DNA of 64,000 bases from Rhodococcus sp. 06-462-5 (lineage in GTDB: Bacteria > Actinomycetota > Actinomycetes > Mycobacteriales > Mycobacteriaceae), in the NCBI RefSeq assembly GCF_002258315.1, contig NZ_NOYD01000001.1:372001-436000 (forward strand), read 5' to 3'. A program made the position numbers and the translations under genes. The notes beneath the pieces are model-generated. The model was not told the origin of the DNA, did no database searches, and saw only the letters and a list, made by a program, of their open reading frames with translations. Of the stretch, positions 25,111 to 33,536 are shown piece by piece (the first letter of the stretch is position 1; each line of letters begins with the position of its first letter).

Positions 25111-26379
25111 ATGCACCTCAACGCATTTCTCTACGGTTGCGGCCACCACAGCGCCGCGTGGCGGCATCCCGGTTCGCGAGTGGAGGATCTCGGCGACATC
25201 TCCTACTACGAGGAACTCGCGCAGCTCGCCGAACGGGGAAAGTTCGATGCGGTGTTCTTCGCCGACGGACATTCGGTGCGCGACCCGGCCGGAGCCGGCA
25301 CGTGGTTCCTCGAGCCGATCACCGCGCTGTCGGCCATGGCCGGGGCCACCACGCACATCGGTCTGGTCACCACGGTGTCGTCGACGTTCTACACCCCGTT
25401 CCATGCTGCACGCATGCTGGCGTCGCTCGATCACATCAGCGGCGGCCGGGCGGGCTGGAACGTCGTCACCTCCATGTTCGACGCCGAGGCACGCAATCAC
25501 GGAATGGACGTCATCCCCGCTCGTGAGGAGCGCTACGCGCGCGCCGAAGAGTTCGTCGATACGGCTCTGGCGCTGTGGGATTCGTGGGATGCCGACGCAT
25601 TGACGCTCGATCGAAGCGGACAGTATGCGGATCCGGCCAAGGTGCACTCGATCGACCACGACGGCAAGCATTTTCGAGTCGACGGCCCGTTGACGGTACC
25701 GCGGTCGCCGCAGGGCAGGCCGGTGCTGTTCCAAGCCGGGGCGTCGGGGCCGGGTCGCGAACTGGCGGCGAAATACGCCGAGGCAATCTACGCTGTCGCC
25801 TACGATCTCGTTGCAGCGCAACGCTATTACGGGGACGTGAAGACGCGGATCCGCCAAGCGGGTCGCGACAGCGCGGCGGTGGGGATCATGCCGGGTCTGG
25901 TGACCTATATCGGCTCGACCGTGGACGAAGCCCGCCGAAAGAAAGCCGAACTGGATCGGCTGCTCCCCACCGAGCAGTCGTTGGCGATGCTGTCGACGTT
26001 CACCGGGCAGGACTGCGCTGCTTGGGAACTCGATGCTCCGGTACCGAACCTGCCGCCGGCATCGGAGTTCACCGGACCGCAGGGCCGCTACGAGACAATC
26101 CTGCGGATCGTCGAGAAGGACGCTCCCACCGTGCGGGAACTGCTCGGTACCCTCGCGGCCGGCGGAGGCCACGCCACGATGATCGGCACACCGGAATCGA
26201 TTGCAGACGAGATGCAGTCCTGGATCGGCCGTGGTGCCGACGGATTCAATCTGATGTGTCCGCGATATCCGGACTCCCTCGAGGACTTCGTGGACCATGT
26301 GGTCCCGATCCTGCAGCAGCGCGGCGTCTTTCGATCCGACTACACCGCGTCGACGCTGCGCGGGCACCTGGCTCGCTGA
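25111..26379 (+). CDS. FMN-dependent LLM monooxygenase (NtaA/SnaA/DszA type)
   Basis: 422 aa two-component-type flavin monooxygenase. Signature stretches: SYYEELAQLAERGKFDAVFFAD, DHISGGRAGWNVVTSMFDAEARNHG, GKHFRVDGPLTVPRSPQGRPVLFQAGASGPGRELAAKYAEAIY. It starts one base after the SDR stop, so it is co-translated under the TPP riboswitch. Family members oxidise nitrilotriacetate, dibenzothiophene sulfone or pristinamycin and need FMNH2 from a separate reductase. I infer oxidation of a thiamin-related heterocycle, which is untested. Confidence 0.88.
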   Translation: MHLNAFLYGCGHHSAAWRHPGSRVEDLGDISYYEELAQLAERGKFDAVFFADGHSVRDPAGAGTWFLEPITALSAMAGATTHIGLVTTVSSTFYTPFHAARMLASLDHISGGRAGWNVVTSMFDAEARNHGMDVIPAREERYARAEEFVDTALALWDSWDADALTLDRSGQYADPAKVHSIDHDGKHFRVDGPLTVPRSPQGRPVLFQAGASGPGRELAAKYAEAIYAVAYDLVAAQRYYGDVKTRIRQAGRDSAAVGIMPGLVTYIGSTVDEARRKKAELDRLLPTEQSLAMLSTFTGQDCAAWELDAPVPNLPPASEFTGPQGRYETILRIVEKDAPTVRELLGTLAAGGGHATMIGTPESIADEMQSWIGRGADGFNLMCPRYPDSLEDFVDHVVPILQQRGVFRSDYTASTLRGHLAR

Positions 26380-26401
26380 TCGGATTCACCGATTCACCGA
26401 C

Positions 26402-26986
26402 TCACCGAGCAGGCCCGAAGACCCCCCGATCGACGAACGTCACCAGAGCGTCGAGTCCGTCGTCGGGCGAGCCCTGCCACAGCCGGGCGAAATTCTCTGC
26501 TGCACCACCGATCAGCATCGCGGTGGTGGCAGGGGACGCCGGTAGCTCGACGCCTGCCCTCTCGAAATTCGCGAGGCGGACGACCCACGGCTCGAACTGA
26601 ACCTGCGTGAATCGCTGTACTCGCAGTGCGAAGTCTGCATTGACCAGAGCTGCATCGCGGAGGGCATCGATCACCACTCGGTGCCGAGTGAGCAACTGCC
26701 AGAACACTTCCACGTGCGGACGCATCGTCGGGTGCTCGCGCGCCGACGGGTCCTGAGTGGCGACGATGACGTCGGCGTCCTCACCGATCTGCTCGGCGAG
26801 GGCGAGCAGCAGCTCCTCCTTGCTGGAGTAGTGGTTGTAGAACGAGCCTGCCGCTCGTCCGGCTTCGCGGGTGATGTCGACGATCTTGGTGTTCAGGTAT
26901 CCGGACCGGGCGAACACGACGCGGGCGGCGTTCTCCAGTTCGACCCGGGTTCGTCCGGCCTGTTGCGCCCGTGTTGTGGCGGCCAT
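26402..26986 (-). CDS. TetR-family regulator
   Basis: 194 aa, start at 26986 with AGGGAG. HTH: FARSGYLNTKIVDITREAGRAAGSFYNHYSSKEELL. C-terminal ligand domain is helical. Divergent from the quinone-oxidoreductase gene, with a 20-bp perfect palindrome between them. Convergent with the monooxygenase gene and outside the riboswitch operon. Confidence 0.9.
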   Translation of the reverse strand: MAATTRAQQAGRTRVELENAARVVFARSGYLNTKIVDITREAGRAAGSFYNHYSSKEELLLALAEQIGEDADVIVATQDPSAREHPTMRPHVEVFWQLLTRHRVVIDALRDAALVNADFALRVQRFTQVQFEPWVVRLANFERAGVELPASPATTAMLIGGAAENFARLWQGSPDDGLDALVTFVDRGVFGPAR

Positions 26987-27027
26987 CTCTGCTCCCTGCC
27001 TGTTGACACCTCTGCCGTCACGATACA

Positions 27028-27047
27028 CACTGAATCACGATTCAGTG
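27028..27047. promoter_or_regulatory. TetR operator
   Basis: CACTGAATC-AC-GATTCAGTG, a perfect 9-bp inverted repeat with a 2-bp spacer, 26 bp upstream of the oxidoreductase start and 41 bp from the tetR start. Confidence 0.8.
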
Positions 27048-27073
27048 AATGCTCATTCGTCGAAGGAGTCGTT

Positions 27074-28009
27074 GTGAAGGCAGCAGTTCTGACCGAATTC
27101 GGGATACCGAGATACGCCGACCACGGGCATCCGGTACCGGCCGATGGCATGGAGGTGGTCGACGTGGCGGCGGCGACGCTCAATGCCGTCGACATCGCCA
27201 TCGCCGCAGGAACCCATTACCTCAGCCCGCGGTCGCTGCCCACCGTCAGCGGTATCGAAGGCGCGGGCACCACGCAGGACGGTCGCCGAGTCTATTTCTG
27301 CCCGCCGGTCCCGCCGTACGGTTCGATGGCTCAGCAGGCGTTGGTACCGACGGCGTCGCTCATCGAGCTACCCGACGGGCTGGACTTCTCGACCGCCGCG
27401 ACGCTGGGCAATGCCGGCCTTGCGGCGCTGATGCCACTGACCCACGGTGGTCGAGTGAAGGAAGGGGAGAGCGTTGTGATCCTCGGTGGCACCGGGGTCG
27501 TCGGACGCCTGGCAGTGCAAGCCGCGAAGCTGCTCGGAGCGGGATCGATCACCGTGGTCGGGCGCGACGAGGTCGCACTCGAATCCACCCGCGAACTCGG
27601 GGCCACGGCGACGGTCACCATCGGAGACAAGAGCCTGGACGAGCTCGGCTCGGCCATTCGGCAGGCATCCTCCGGCGCGGACGTCGTACTCGATTACACC
27701 TGGAGCACAGTCGCTTCGGCGGCACTGCGCGCAGGAAACCGACTCGTTCGTCTGGTGCAGATCGGCGATCGAGCCGGTGCCGAAATCACTCTACCGGCGC
27801 AGCTTCTTCGATCGCTCGGGGCGACCATCGTCGGTTTCATGCCGCTGCACTACGGGCCCGATGCCACCTCGCAGGCCTATCGAACCCTGACCGACTGGGC
27901 CGCGGCCGGCGAGATCACCGTGGAGTACGAGAACGTCCCGCTGGCCGAGGTGGCGAGCGCGTGGAAGCGAGCCCCACTCACCCGTCACAAACTGATATTG
28001 GTCCCCTGA
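27074..28009 (+). CDS. MDR-family zinc-independent quinone oxidoreductase
   Basis: 311 aa, GTG start after GAAGGAG. GroES-like N-terminal half and a Rossmann half with VILGGTGVVGRLAVQAAKLLGA, then VGRDE for NADPH 2'-phosphate contact. The zinc ligands of true alcohol dehydrogenases are missing, so an NADPH:quinone or enone reductase is likely. Regulated by the adjacent TetR. The 3' end overlaps the convergent hydrolase by 25 bp. Confidence 0.87.
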   Translation: MKAAVLTEFGIPRYADHGHPVPADGMEVVDVAAATLNAVDIAIAAGTHYLSPRSLPTVSGIEGAGTTQDGRRVYFCPPVPPYGSMAQQALVPTASLIELPDGLDFSTAATLGNAGLAALMPLTHGGRVKEGESVVILGGTGVVGRLAVQAAKLLGAGSITVVGRDEVALESTRELGATATVTIGDKSLDELGSAIRQASSGADVVLDYTWSTVASAALRAGNRLVRLVQIGDRAGAEITLPAQLLRSLGATIVGFMPLHYGPDATSQAYRTLTDWAAAGEITVEYENVPLAEVASAWKRAPLTRHKLILVP

Positions 28010-28908
28010 CCGGCTCGAGTGTCCAACGAGTCGATGAATTTCCTTGTCAATCGAGCGATGTCGTCGGCATGGGAGATCGGCGACCAGTGTCCGGCTGGAA
28101 TGTCGTTGCGGGTCAAATCTTTCACCCACTTGTCGGTGTCGTCGTAGTGGTACGGGCGCACCGCGACGTCCTCGGTGTTGACGATGAGGTGTACCGGGAT
28201 GTCGATGTACCGATCCCGTGGATTGCCCAGAATGGGAAGAATGTTCGCGCGGTAAAGCTTTGTTCCGTTGGTGGCGTCCGACCACAATGTGGGGTTCTGG
28301 GTGACGAGCTTCGGGTCGACTCCCGAGAACTCTTCGAGGAATGCAGGCCAGCCCTTGGCGAACTGTCGCTTGATCCGCAGCGTCGACAGCCCGGGGATGT
28401 GGAAGGTGACGGTGTACCACGACGCGCGTACCTGGGCGAGCACCTGCTTGATGCCGGTGAGGGTGGGTCTGCGTAGCCGCGACTGCGACCACTTGCCGAG
28501 GTGATCGAGATTCGGCCCGGAAATCGATGTGTACGAGCGGATGCGGTCCTTCGCGCGCGGCTGGGCGGCGGCTTCCCAAACCTCCACGGCACCCCAGTCG
28601 TGGGCGAGCACGTGCACCGGGGCGTCGGGGCTGACCGCGTCGGCGACAGCGTAGAAATCCGAGGCCAGACGCGCCAACTTGTACGCCGACTGCTCGGTGG
28701 GGACCGAGCTGTCGCCTGCACCGCGGGAGTCGTAACTGATCACCCGAAAGCGGTCCTCGAGCTGGGGGACGATGTGGCTCCACAGCTCGTGGGTATCGGG
28801 CCACCCGTGTACGAGGACGATGGGGTCACCGTCGGGGTTGCCGCTCTCGAACACCGCCAGTCGGATTCCCTCGTTGACGACCGTCGTTCGAACCGCGTTG
28901 CTGCTCAA
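27985..28908 (-). CDS. Epoxide-hydrolase-like alpha/beta-hydrolase
   Basis: 307 aa. HGWP (residues 34-37), nucleophile Asp104 in LAHDWGA, and a C-terminal AGHWSPISHADD supply an epoxide-hydrolase/dehalogenase-type active site. TTG at 28908 lies 13 nt after the reductase stop and behind CGGAA; the long upstream frame to 28983 is not conserved-looking. Last cistron of the reductase operon. The same domain in other actinobacteria can be fused to an SDR, which is absent here. Confidence 0.82.
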   Translation of the reverse strand: MSSNAVRTTVVNEGIRLAVFESGNPDGDPIVLVHGWPDTHELWSHIVPQLEDRFRVISYDSRGAGDSSVPTEQSAYKLARLASDFYAVADAVSPDAPVHVLAHDWGAVEVWEAAAQPRAKDRIRSYTSISGPNLDHLGKWSQSRLRRPTLTGIKQVLAQVRASWYTVTFHIPGLSTLRIKRQFAKGWPAFLEEFSGVDPKLVTQNPTLWSDATNGTKLYRANILPILGNPRDRYIDIPVHLIVNTEDVAVRPYHYDDTDKWVKDLTRNDIPAGHWSPISHADDIARLTRKFIDSLDTRAGQGTNISL

Positions 28909-28921
28909 CAGTATTTCCGTT

Positions 28922-30028
28922 CTATAGATCGAGTACGAGACGCCCGCTACGAGCACGCGAGACGCAGATGAGCATGTGATCACGTTGTTCTTCGGGAGTC
29001 AGCCGAGATTCGAGATGTTCGGGCTCACCCGACAGCACCCGAACCTTGCAGGTACCGCAGAAGCCCTGCTGGCACGAGTACGCGATATTCGGTTTCTGTT
29101 CCTTGACGGCCGTCAACACCGACGCGTCGGCCGCGACGTCGAGCACGGCACCGGTGCTGATCAGCTGCACCTCGAACGGAGTGCCGTCGAGAATGGGTGG
29201 CGGGCCGAAACGCTCGAAATGCAGTGCGGTGGACGGGCACTGGCGAAAATCGCGGCGGACGGCGTCGAGCATCGGGGTGGGGCCACAGCAGTAGACGGCA
29301 CCTCCCGCGGGTGCGCGCTGGAGTAATTCGCCCTCGGTGGGGTAGCCGTGCACGTCGTCGGTGCGAACGAACACGCGGTCCGACTCCCAGCTCTCGATCT
29401 CGTCGAGGAAGGGCATCGTGTCGCGAGATCGACCGCAGTACACGAATTGCCAGTCCATGCCGAGAATCCGCGCAGCTCTGACCATCGCGATGATGGGAGT
29501 GATGCCGATACCACCCGCGACGAACAGGGCGCTGCCCTCACCGACGAAAGGGAATCCGTTGCGGGGACCGCGGACGGTCACCTCGGTGCCTGGCTCCAGC
29601 CCGTGCATCTCGATGGATCCACCTGCGCCGGTGGGGATTCGACGCACCGCGATCCGGTAGGAGCTGCGATCGGACGGGTTGCCGCACAACGAATACTGGC
29701 GGCGGCGGCCGGAGGGCAGGTGCAGATCGAGATGGCAGCCCGGATGCCAGATCGGCAGCTGCTCCCCCGTCGGCGACGCAAGGGTGATGGCTGCGACATC
29801 GTTGTCCTCGGCGACGATCTCGCGTTCGGTGACGACCAACGTCAACGCGGAATCGGGATTGTGGCCGGCGACGGCCTCGTCGTACTCCGCACCGGCAGCC
29901 GCACGCATGTATCCGTTGAGAAACGTGCCGAGGAGCTGCATCGAGCGATCGGGATGTGCCCGTCCACGCAGATCGGGTGGCGCATCCTTGGGAAGCAGTC
30001 GCGGGACGCGGCGCGAGGTGAGCTTCAC
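28922..30028 (-). CDS. Ferredoxin-type reductase (FAD/NAD(P) plus C-terminal 2Fe-2S)
   Basis: 368 aa. Order: FAD-binding barrel (RQYSLCGNPSD), NAD-binding domain (VAGGIGITPIIAMVR, CCGPTPMLDAV), plant-type ferredoxin domain with CQQGFCGTCKVRVLSG and a distal Cys in LICVSRA. This is the PDR/VanB-type single-chain reductase. It overlaps the upstream diiron-like gene by 4 bp (GTGA). It probably supplies electrons to that protein or to an oxygenase elsewhere. Confidence 0.9.
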   Translation of the reverse strand: MKLTSRRVPRLLPKDAPPDLRGRAHPDRSMQLLGTFLNGYMRAAAGAEYDEAVAGHNPDSALTLVVTEREIVAEDNDVAAITLASPTGEQLPIWHPGCHLDLHLPSGRRRQYSLCGNPSDRSSYRIAVRRIPTGAGGSIEMHGLEPGTEVTVRGPRNGFPFVGEGSALFVAGGIGITPIIAMVRAARILGMDWQFVYCGRSRDTMPFLDEIESWESDRVFVRTDDVHGYPTEGELLQRAPAGGAVYCCGPTPMLDAVRRDFRQCPSTALHFERFGPPPILDGTPFEVQLISTGAVLDVAADASVLTAVKEQKPNIAYSCQQGFCGTCKVRVLSGEPEHLESRLTPEEQRDHMLICVSRARSGRLVLDL

Positions 30029-30924
30029 CTGGCCGCAGCCTGCGCGGCAGGCGAGGACGCGAGGTACCGGACGGCCTGCGCGGTCGAGCCTTCCTGGCTG
30101 GGGTGGTACGACTTCCTGAGGTAGCGCGACATGCTGCGACCGACGTGCGTCAACGCGGGAAGGGTGCCGCGCCTGACCGACTTCCGCCACAGAGCCGACC
30201 GAGGCTTGCGCACGGATTTCGGCGCAGACTGCAGTTCCGGGTCGTTCTTCATCAGGAAGATGATCCCGCGCATCCAGATGTACGCCATCAACGGCACGAC
30301 CAGCACGAAGGTGCGAAGGCGACGGACCTCGCGCTTGTCGAAGTAGCGGAGCGTGTCGTACGCGACCGAGCGGTGCTCGACTTCTTCGGCACCGTGCCAC
30401 CGCAGCAGATCGAGCATGGTGGGGTGGATTCCTGCGCGATCGAGACCGTCTGCGTTGAGCACCCAGTCGCCGAGGAACGCCGTCACGTGTTCGATGGCGG
30501 CGATCAGGGCCAGGCGCTCGACCAGGTTGTTCTTCGACCGCAGGCTCGTCACCGAATCGGCTCCGAGTACCTTGCCGAAGGTCCATTCCATCTGATCGGT
30601 GAACGGCTTGGGGTCGAGCCCCTTGGCCTCGAGGTGAACGAGTACACCGGTGTGGGCCTCGGCGTGCACGGCCTCCTGGCCGATGAAGCCGATGACGTCG
30701 TCGCGCAGCTTCTCGTCGTCGATGTACGGCAGGGCCTCTTTGAACGTGTCGACGAACCAGTGCTCACCGGCGGGCAGCAACAGATGCAGCACGTTGAGCA
30801 CATGCGTGGTGTACGGGTCACCCGGCACCCAGTGCATCGGCAGATCGGTCCAGTCGAACTTCACGTTCCTGGCCTGCAGCATCACTTCGCCGGGATCCGA
30901 CGCGACGGTGTTCCGTTCGTTCAT
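30025..30924 (-). CDS. PF10118-type metal-dependent hydrolase, diiron-like
   Basis: 299 aa. Ferritin-like carboxylate/histidine pattern: AGEHWF, FIGQEAVHAEAH, AAIEHVTAFLG and AEEVEHRSVAYD. This is the COG3687 'predicted metal-dependent hydrolase' family. Coupling to a 2Fe-2S reductase suggests an oxidase or oxygenase chemistry instead of hydrolysis. RBS GGAGGAGGT before 30924. A hydrophobic segment near residue 210 may bind the membrane. Confidence 0.85.
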   Translation of the reverse strand: MNERNTVASDPGEVMLQARNVKFDWTDLPMHWVPGDPYTTHVLNVLHLLLPAGEHWFVDTFKEALPYIDDEKLRDDVIGFIGQEAVHAEAHTGVLVHLEAKGLDPKPFTDQMEWTFGKVLGADSVTSLRSKNNLVERLALIAAIEHVTAFLGDWVLNADGLDRAGIHPTMLDLLRWHGAEEVEHRSVAYDTLRYFDKREVRRLRTFVLVVPLMAYIWMRGIIFLMKNDPELQSAPKSVRKPRSALWRKSVRRGTLPALTHVGRSMSRYLRKSYHPSQEGSTAQAVRYLASSPAAQAAAR

Positions 30925-31038
30925 CGAGCCACCTCCTCCACATCCGCATGTGTGGCCGATGCCACAGTGCGCGCTTTAGTATAAACACCAGTTACAGGTA
31001 AAAGGAACCGTGTCGGAGCCGAGTGAGAGACTGCTGTG

Positions 31039-31575
31039 ATGACCGACTCCTCCCCCGTGTCGATTCCCCCTGCCCCGGCGTCGACTCCCCCGAGTCGCGT
31101 CCCCATCGCCTGGCCTGCCGAATGGCCCGTCGAGGTCCGAAAGATCGCCGACGCCACGAACGATGCCCTCGCCGCGGTTGCGGCGCGGGATCCGATCGCG
31201 TTCGACGACGCCGTCGAACTACTGGGCCGCTCGGACTCGGCGCAGGCCGGGCACGTGCATGCCGAAATGGTACGCACGTTGCTCGAAGAGGTACATAGCG
31301 ATGGCTTGACCGGCGAGAACGTCCAGGAGGTGCTGGGGCGAACCGTGCGAGGCGCGGACTGGCTGCCGAATCTGGACATCGCGGGGTTCGTCGAGGTGCT
31401 CACCGGAGCCCTGGGGGTTTCCGACGTCGAAGAGCAGTCGCGCACGAAACCCCGTCCGGCACACGCATTGTTGGTGGTTGCGGACCTACTCGCGGTTCGC
31501 CGCGGTCGCGCAGAGACCTACCTGCGCCGCGCACTGGCCGAAGTACACCGAGCCGAGACGATCGAGATGCCCTAG
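31039..31575 (+). CDS. Conserved-looking protein of unknown function
   Basis: 178 aa, soluble and largely helical. A Pro/Ser-rich N terminus (about 25 residues) is followed by IADATNDALAAVAARDPIAFDDAVELLGR and a C-terminal helix. No recognised domain. GTG at 31036 or ATG at 31039 may start it. Divergent from the diiron-like gene. Confidence 0.65.
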   Translation: MTDSSPVSIPPAPASTPPSRVPIAWPAEWPVEVRKIADATNDALAAVAARDPIAFDDAVELLGRSDSAQAGHVHAEMVRTLLEEVHSDGLTGENVQEVLGRTVRGADWLPNLDIAGFVEVLTGALGVSDVEEQSRTKPRPAHALLVVADLLAVRRGRAETYLRRALAEVHRAETIEMP

Positions 31576-31586
31576 CGAGATCTTCC

Positions 31587-31612
31587 CCTGTCTTGTACAA
31601 GCGCTAGACAGG
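31587..31612. terminator. Possible weak convergent terminator
   Basis: CCTGTC, 14 nt including the palindrome CTTGTACAAG, GACAGG, between two convergent genes. Short stem without a U run. Confidence 0.3.
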
Positions 31613-31623
31613 CCAAGAAAGCG

Positions 31624-32100
31624 CTACCGATGCAGGATGTTCGCTCCGGCGATGATGGCCCGGACGGCCGACAGGGTTGCGTCGGCCTCGAGTGCCATCG
31701 ACCATTCGCGACGACCGTCGTGCTCGGCCAGGATGAAGGTCGCCGTCTCGTCGCCGACGATCTGCTGGTGGAACGAGAGGATCTCGATGCGGAATCCGGC
31801 GTCGTGCAGCATCGACGTCAACGCCTCGATCGGCCCGTAAGACGTTGCAGCACAAGTGATGATGGTGTCGCCGAGGCCGAAGGTGGCGTCGAACGACGTC
31901 TTGCCCCCTGGGGCTCGAGTTCCGGTCCAGGAGCCCATTCGAAGCGGTCCTGTGGTGGGCGAGAAGCGGTCGGTGAATGCCGTCCACGTCATGGTGTGCC
32001 AGGTGGACTCGGTGATCTCGTCGCGCATCGTGCGCGGCAGAGCGCAGCCGAAGCGGCCGTGGAAGGGATCGGTGGCGAAAGAAGAAGCAAGTGCATTCAT
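31624..32100 (-). CDS. Free-standing LeuA allosteric (regulatory) domain protein
   Basis: 158 aa. It matches the C-terminal allosteric/dimerisation domain of 2-isopropylmalate synthase: FGLGDTIITCAATSYGPIEA, DAGFRIEILSFHQQIVGDET and ALEADATLSAVRAIIAGANI, preceded by an ~60-residue N-terminal part. No catalytic HMGL-like barrel is present. It may bind leucine and modulate LeuA or act as a leucine sensor. An apparent branched-chain amino-acid attenuator leader precedes it. Confidence 0.85.
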   Translation of the reverse strand: MNALASSFATDPFHGRFGCALPRTMRDEITESTWHTMTWTAFTDRFSPTTGPLRMGSWTGTRAPGGKTSFDATFGLGDTIITCAATSYGPIEALTSMLHDAGFRIEILSFHQQIVGDETATFILAEHDGRREWSMALEADATLSAVRAIIAGANILHR

Positions 32101-32106
32101 GGGAGT

Positions 32107-32133
32107 GGTCCTGGCGAATGTGAAGGGAGGACC
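32107..32133 (-). promoter_or_regulatory. Hairpin hiding the RBS of the LeuA-domain gene
   Basis: On the minus strand GGTCCT (32128-32133) can pair with AGGACC (32107-32112). The second strand contains AGGA, the likely Shine-Dalgarno, 8 nt before the ATG at 32100. Consistent with translational gating downstream of the leader peptide. Confidence 0.55.
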
Positions 32134-32146
32134 GAGAGAGCACGAC

Positions 32147-32181
32147 GACCCGCAGCGAGGGGTCGGTCCGAATCAGACCCC
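32147..32181 (-). promoter_or_regulatory. Mutually exclusive attenuator stems
   Basis: Transcript order: GGGGTC (32176-32181), GACCCC (32159-32164), GGGTC (32147-32151). Segment 2 can pair with 1 or 3. Segment 1 contains the last two sense codons of the leader peptide, so ribosome position would decide which stem forms. Confidence 0.55.
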
Positions 32182-32214
32182 GCTACGGCGGCGTACTACG
32201 AGAATGCGCTTCAC
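32173..32214 (-). CDS. Branched-chain leader peptide
   Basis: 13 codons with a GTG start: M-K-R-I-L-V-V-R-R-R-S-G-V. Five of 13 codons are Ile, Leu or Val (I-L-V-V plus a terminal V). It lies 72 nt upstream of the LeuA-domain gene and overlaps attenuator segment 1. The RBS is weak, so the start is uncertain. Confidence 0.5.
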   Translation of the reverse strand: MKRILVVRRRSGV

Positions 32215-32329
32215 AGCGTCGAACTTAGCCGCGACCTGGACTGGCGCGCAAGTATCGAGCGAATACAGATCTCTAGGACACGAGCTAGATGTCCGCATAT
32301 ATCGCACGATTCGTTGTAACTTTGGCCCC

Positions 32330-33532
32330 ATGGACCCCGTGCGTAACCCTTACGCTCCCGGCGCCGGCCAGCGCCCACCCGAGCTCGCAGGCCGAAAGAA
32401 GCAGCTCGACGCCTTCGACGTGGTGCTCGAACGCATCACCCGCGGCCGACCGGAACGCAGCGTCGTACTCACCGGGCTGCGAGGCGTCGGAAAGACGGTG
32501 CTGCTCAATCAACTCCGATCCGCGGCGATCGCGCGCGGATGGGGCACCGGGAAGATCGAGGCTCGCCCCGACCAGGAATTACGCCGCCCGCTGTCCTCGG
32601 CACTGCATATGGCGGTCCGCGGGATCGCGGCCTCGCATCGCGACCCCGAACGCGTCGACGAGTTCCTCGGCGTACTCAAGGCCTTCGCCCTGCGCTCCAC
32701 GGCCGACAAGGGCATGCGGGAACGCTGGCAACCCGGCATCGACGTCCCGGCCAAGACCGGCCGCGCCGACTCCGGCGATATCGAGATCGACCTCGTGGAA
32801 CTGCTGCTCGATGCCTCCGCGCTGGCCGGCGACGTGGGCGTGGGCATCGCCATCTTCATCGACGAGATGCAGGATCTGGGACCAGCCGATATCTCCGCGC
32901 TGTGTGCGGCCTGCCACGAGCTCAGCCAGGACACCGCGCCGCTGATCATCGTCGGGGCCGGGCTGCCGCACCTGCCCGCGGTGCTCTCGGCGTCCAAGAG
33001 CTACTCCGAGCGTCTGTTCAGCTACCACCGGATCGGGCGGCTCGAGCGGGCCGCGGCCGATCTGGCCCTGATCGCCCCGGCCGACCGCGAGGACGTCGAA
33101 TTCACTCCGGAAGCTCTGGACGCGCTGTACGCGGCCGCCGACGGATACCCGTACTTCGTGCAGGCGTACGGCAAGGCGACGTGGGATCTCGCGGCCGACA
33201 CCCCGATCACCGTCGAGGACGTGCGCGTCGCCGCCCCGACGGCGGAGGAGGAACTGGCCGTCGGATTCTTCGGTTCTCGCTACGAACGGGCAACGCCGGC
33301 CGAGCGCGAATACATGCGCGCGATGGCCGAACTGTCGGTGGACGACGGCTCGGTGCCGACCTCGGCCGTGGCGACCGAGCTGGGACGCAAGCCTGCGTCG
33401 TTGTCTCCGGCGCGGGACGGCCTGATCAAGAAGGGCCTGATCTACTCGGCCGAGCGCGGAACCATCGCTTTCACGGTCCCGCACTTCGGTCGCTACCTGC
33501 GCGCACAGACCGACGAGCCTGCAGCGGTGTGA
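32330..33532 (+). CDS. AAA/STAND-type ATPase with C-terminal winged helix
   Basis: 400 aa. Walker A LTGLRGVGKTVLL, Walker B AIFIDEMQDL, sensor-like IIVGAGLPHLP. C-terminal winged-helix segment SAVATELGRKPASLSPARDGLIKKGLIYSAERGTIAF. Resembles archaeal-type ATPases common in actinobacteria, possibly DNA-binding regulators. The N-terminal PYAPGAGQRPPELAGRKKQL marks the family start. Monocistronic, divergent from the leucine leader region. Confidence 0.85.
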   Translation: MDPVRNPYAPGAGQRPPELAGRKKQLDAFDVVLERITRGRPERSVVLTGLRGVGKTVLLNQLRSAAIARGWGTGKIEARPDQELRRPLSSALHMAVRGIAASHRDPERVDEFLGVLKAFALRSTADKGMRERWQPGIDVPAKTGRADSGDIEIDLVELLLDASALAGDVGVGIAIFIDEMQDLGPADISALCAACHELSQDTAPLIIVGAGLPHLPAVLSASKSYSERLFSYHRIGRLERAAADLALIAPADREDVEFTPEALDALYAAADGYPYFVQAYGKATWDLAADTPITVEDVRVAAPTAEEELAVGFFGSRYERATPAEREYMRAMAELSVDDGSVPTSAVATELGRKPASLSPARDGLIKKGLIYSAERGTIAFTVPHFGRYLRAQTDEPAAV

Positions 33533-33536
33533 AATT

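Noticed and set aside
32289-32945. 218-aa frame at the start of the AAA ATPase
   Set aside because: Ser/Arg/Pro-rich shadow; the ATPase frame carries the Walker motifs.
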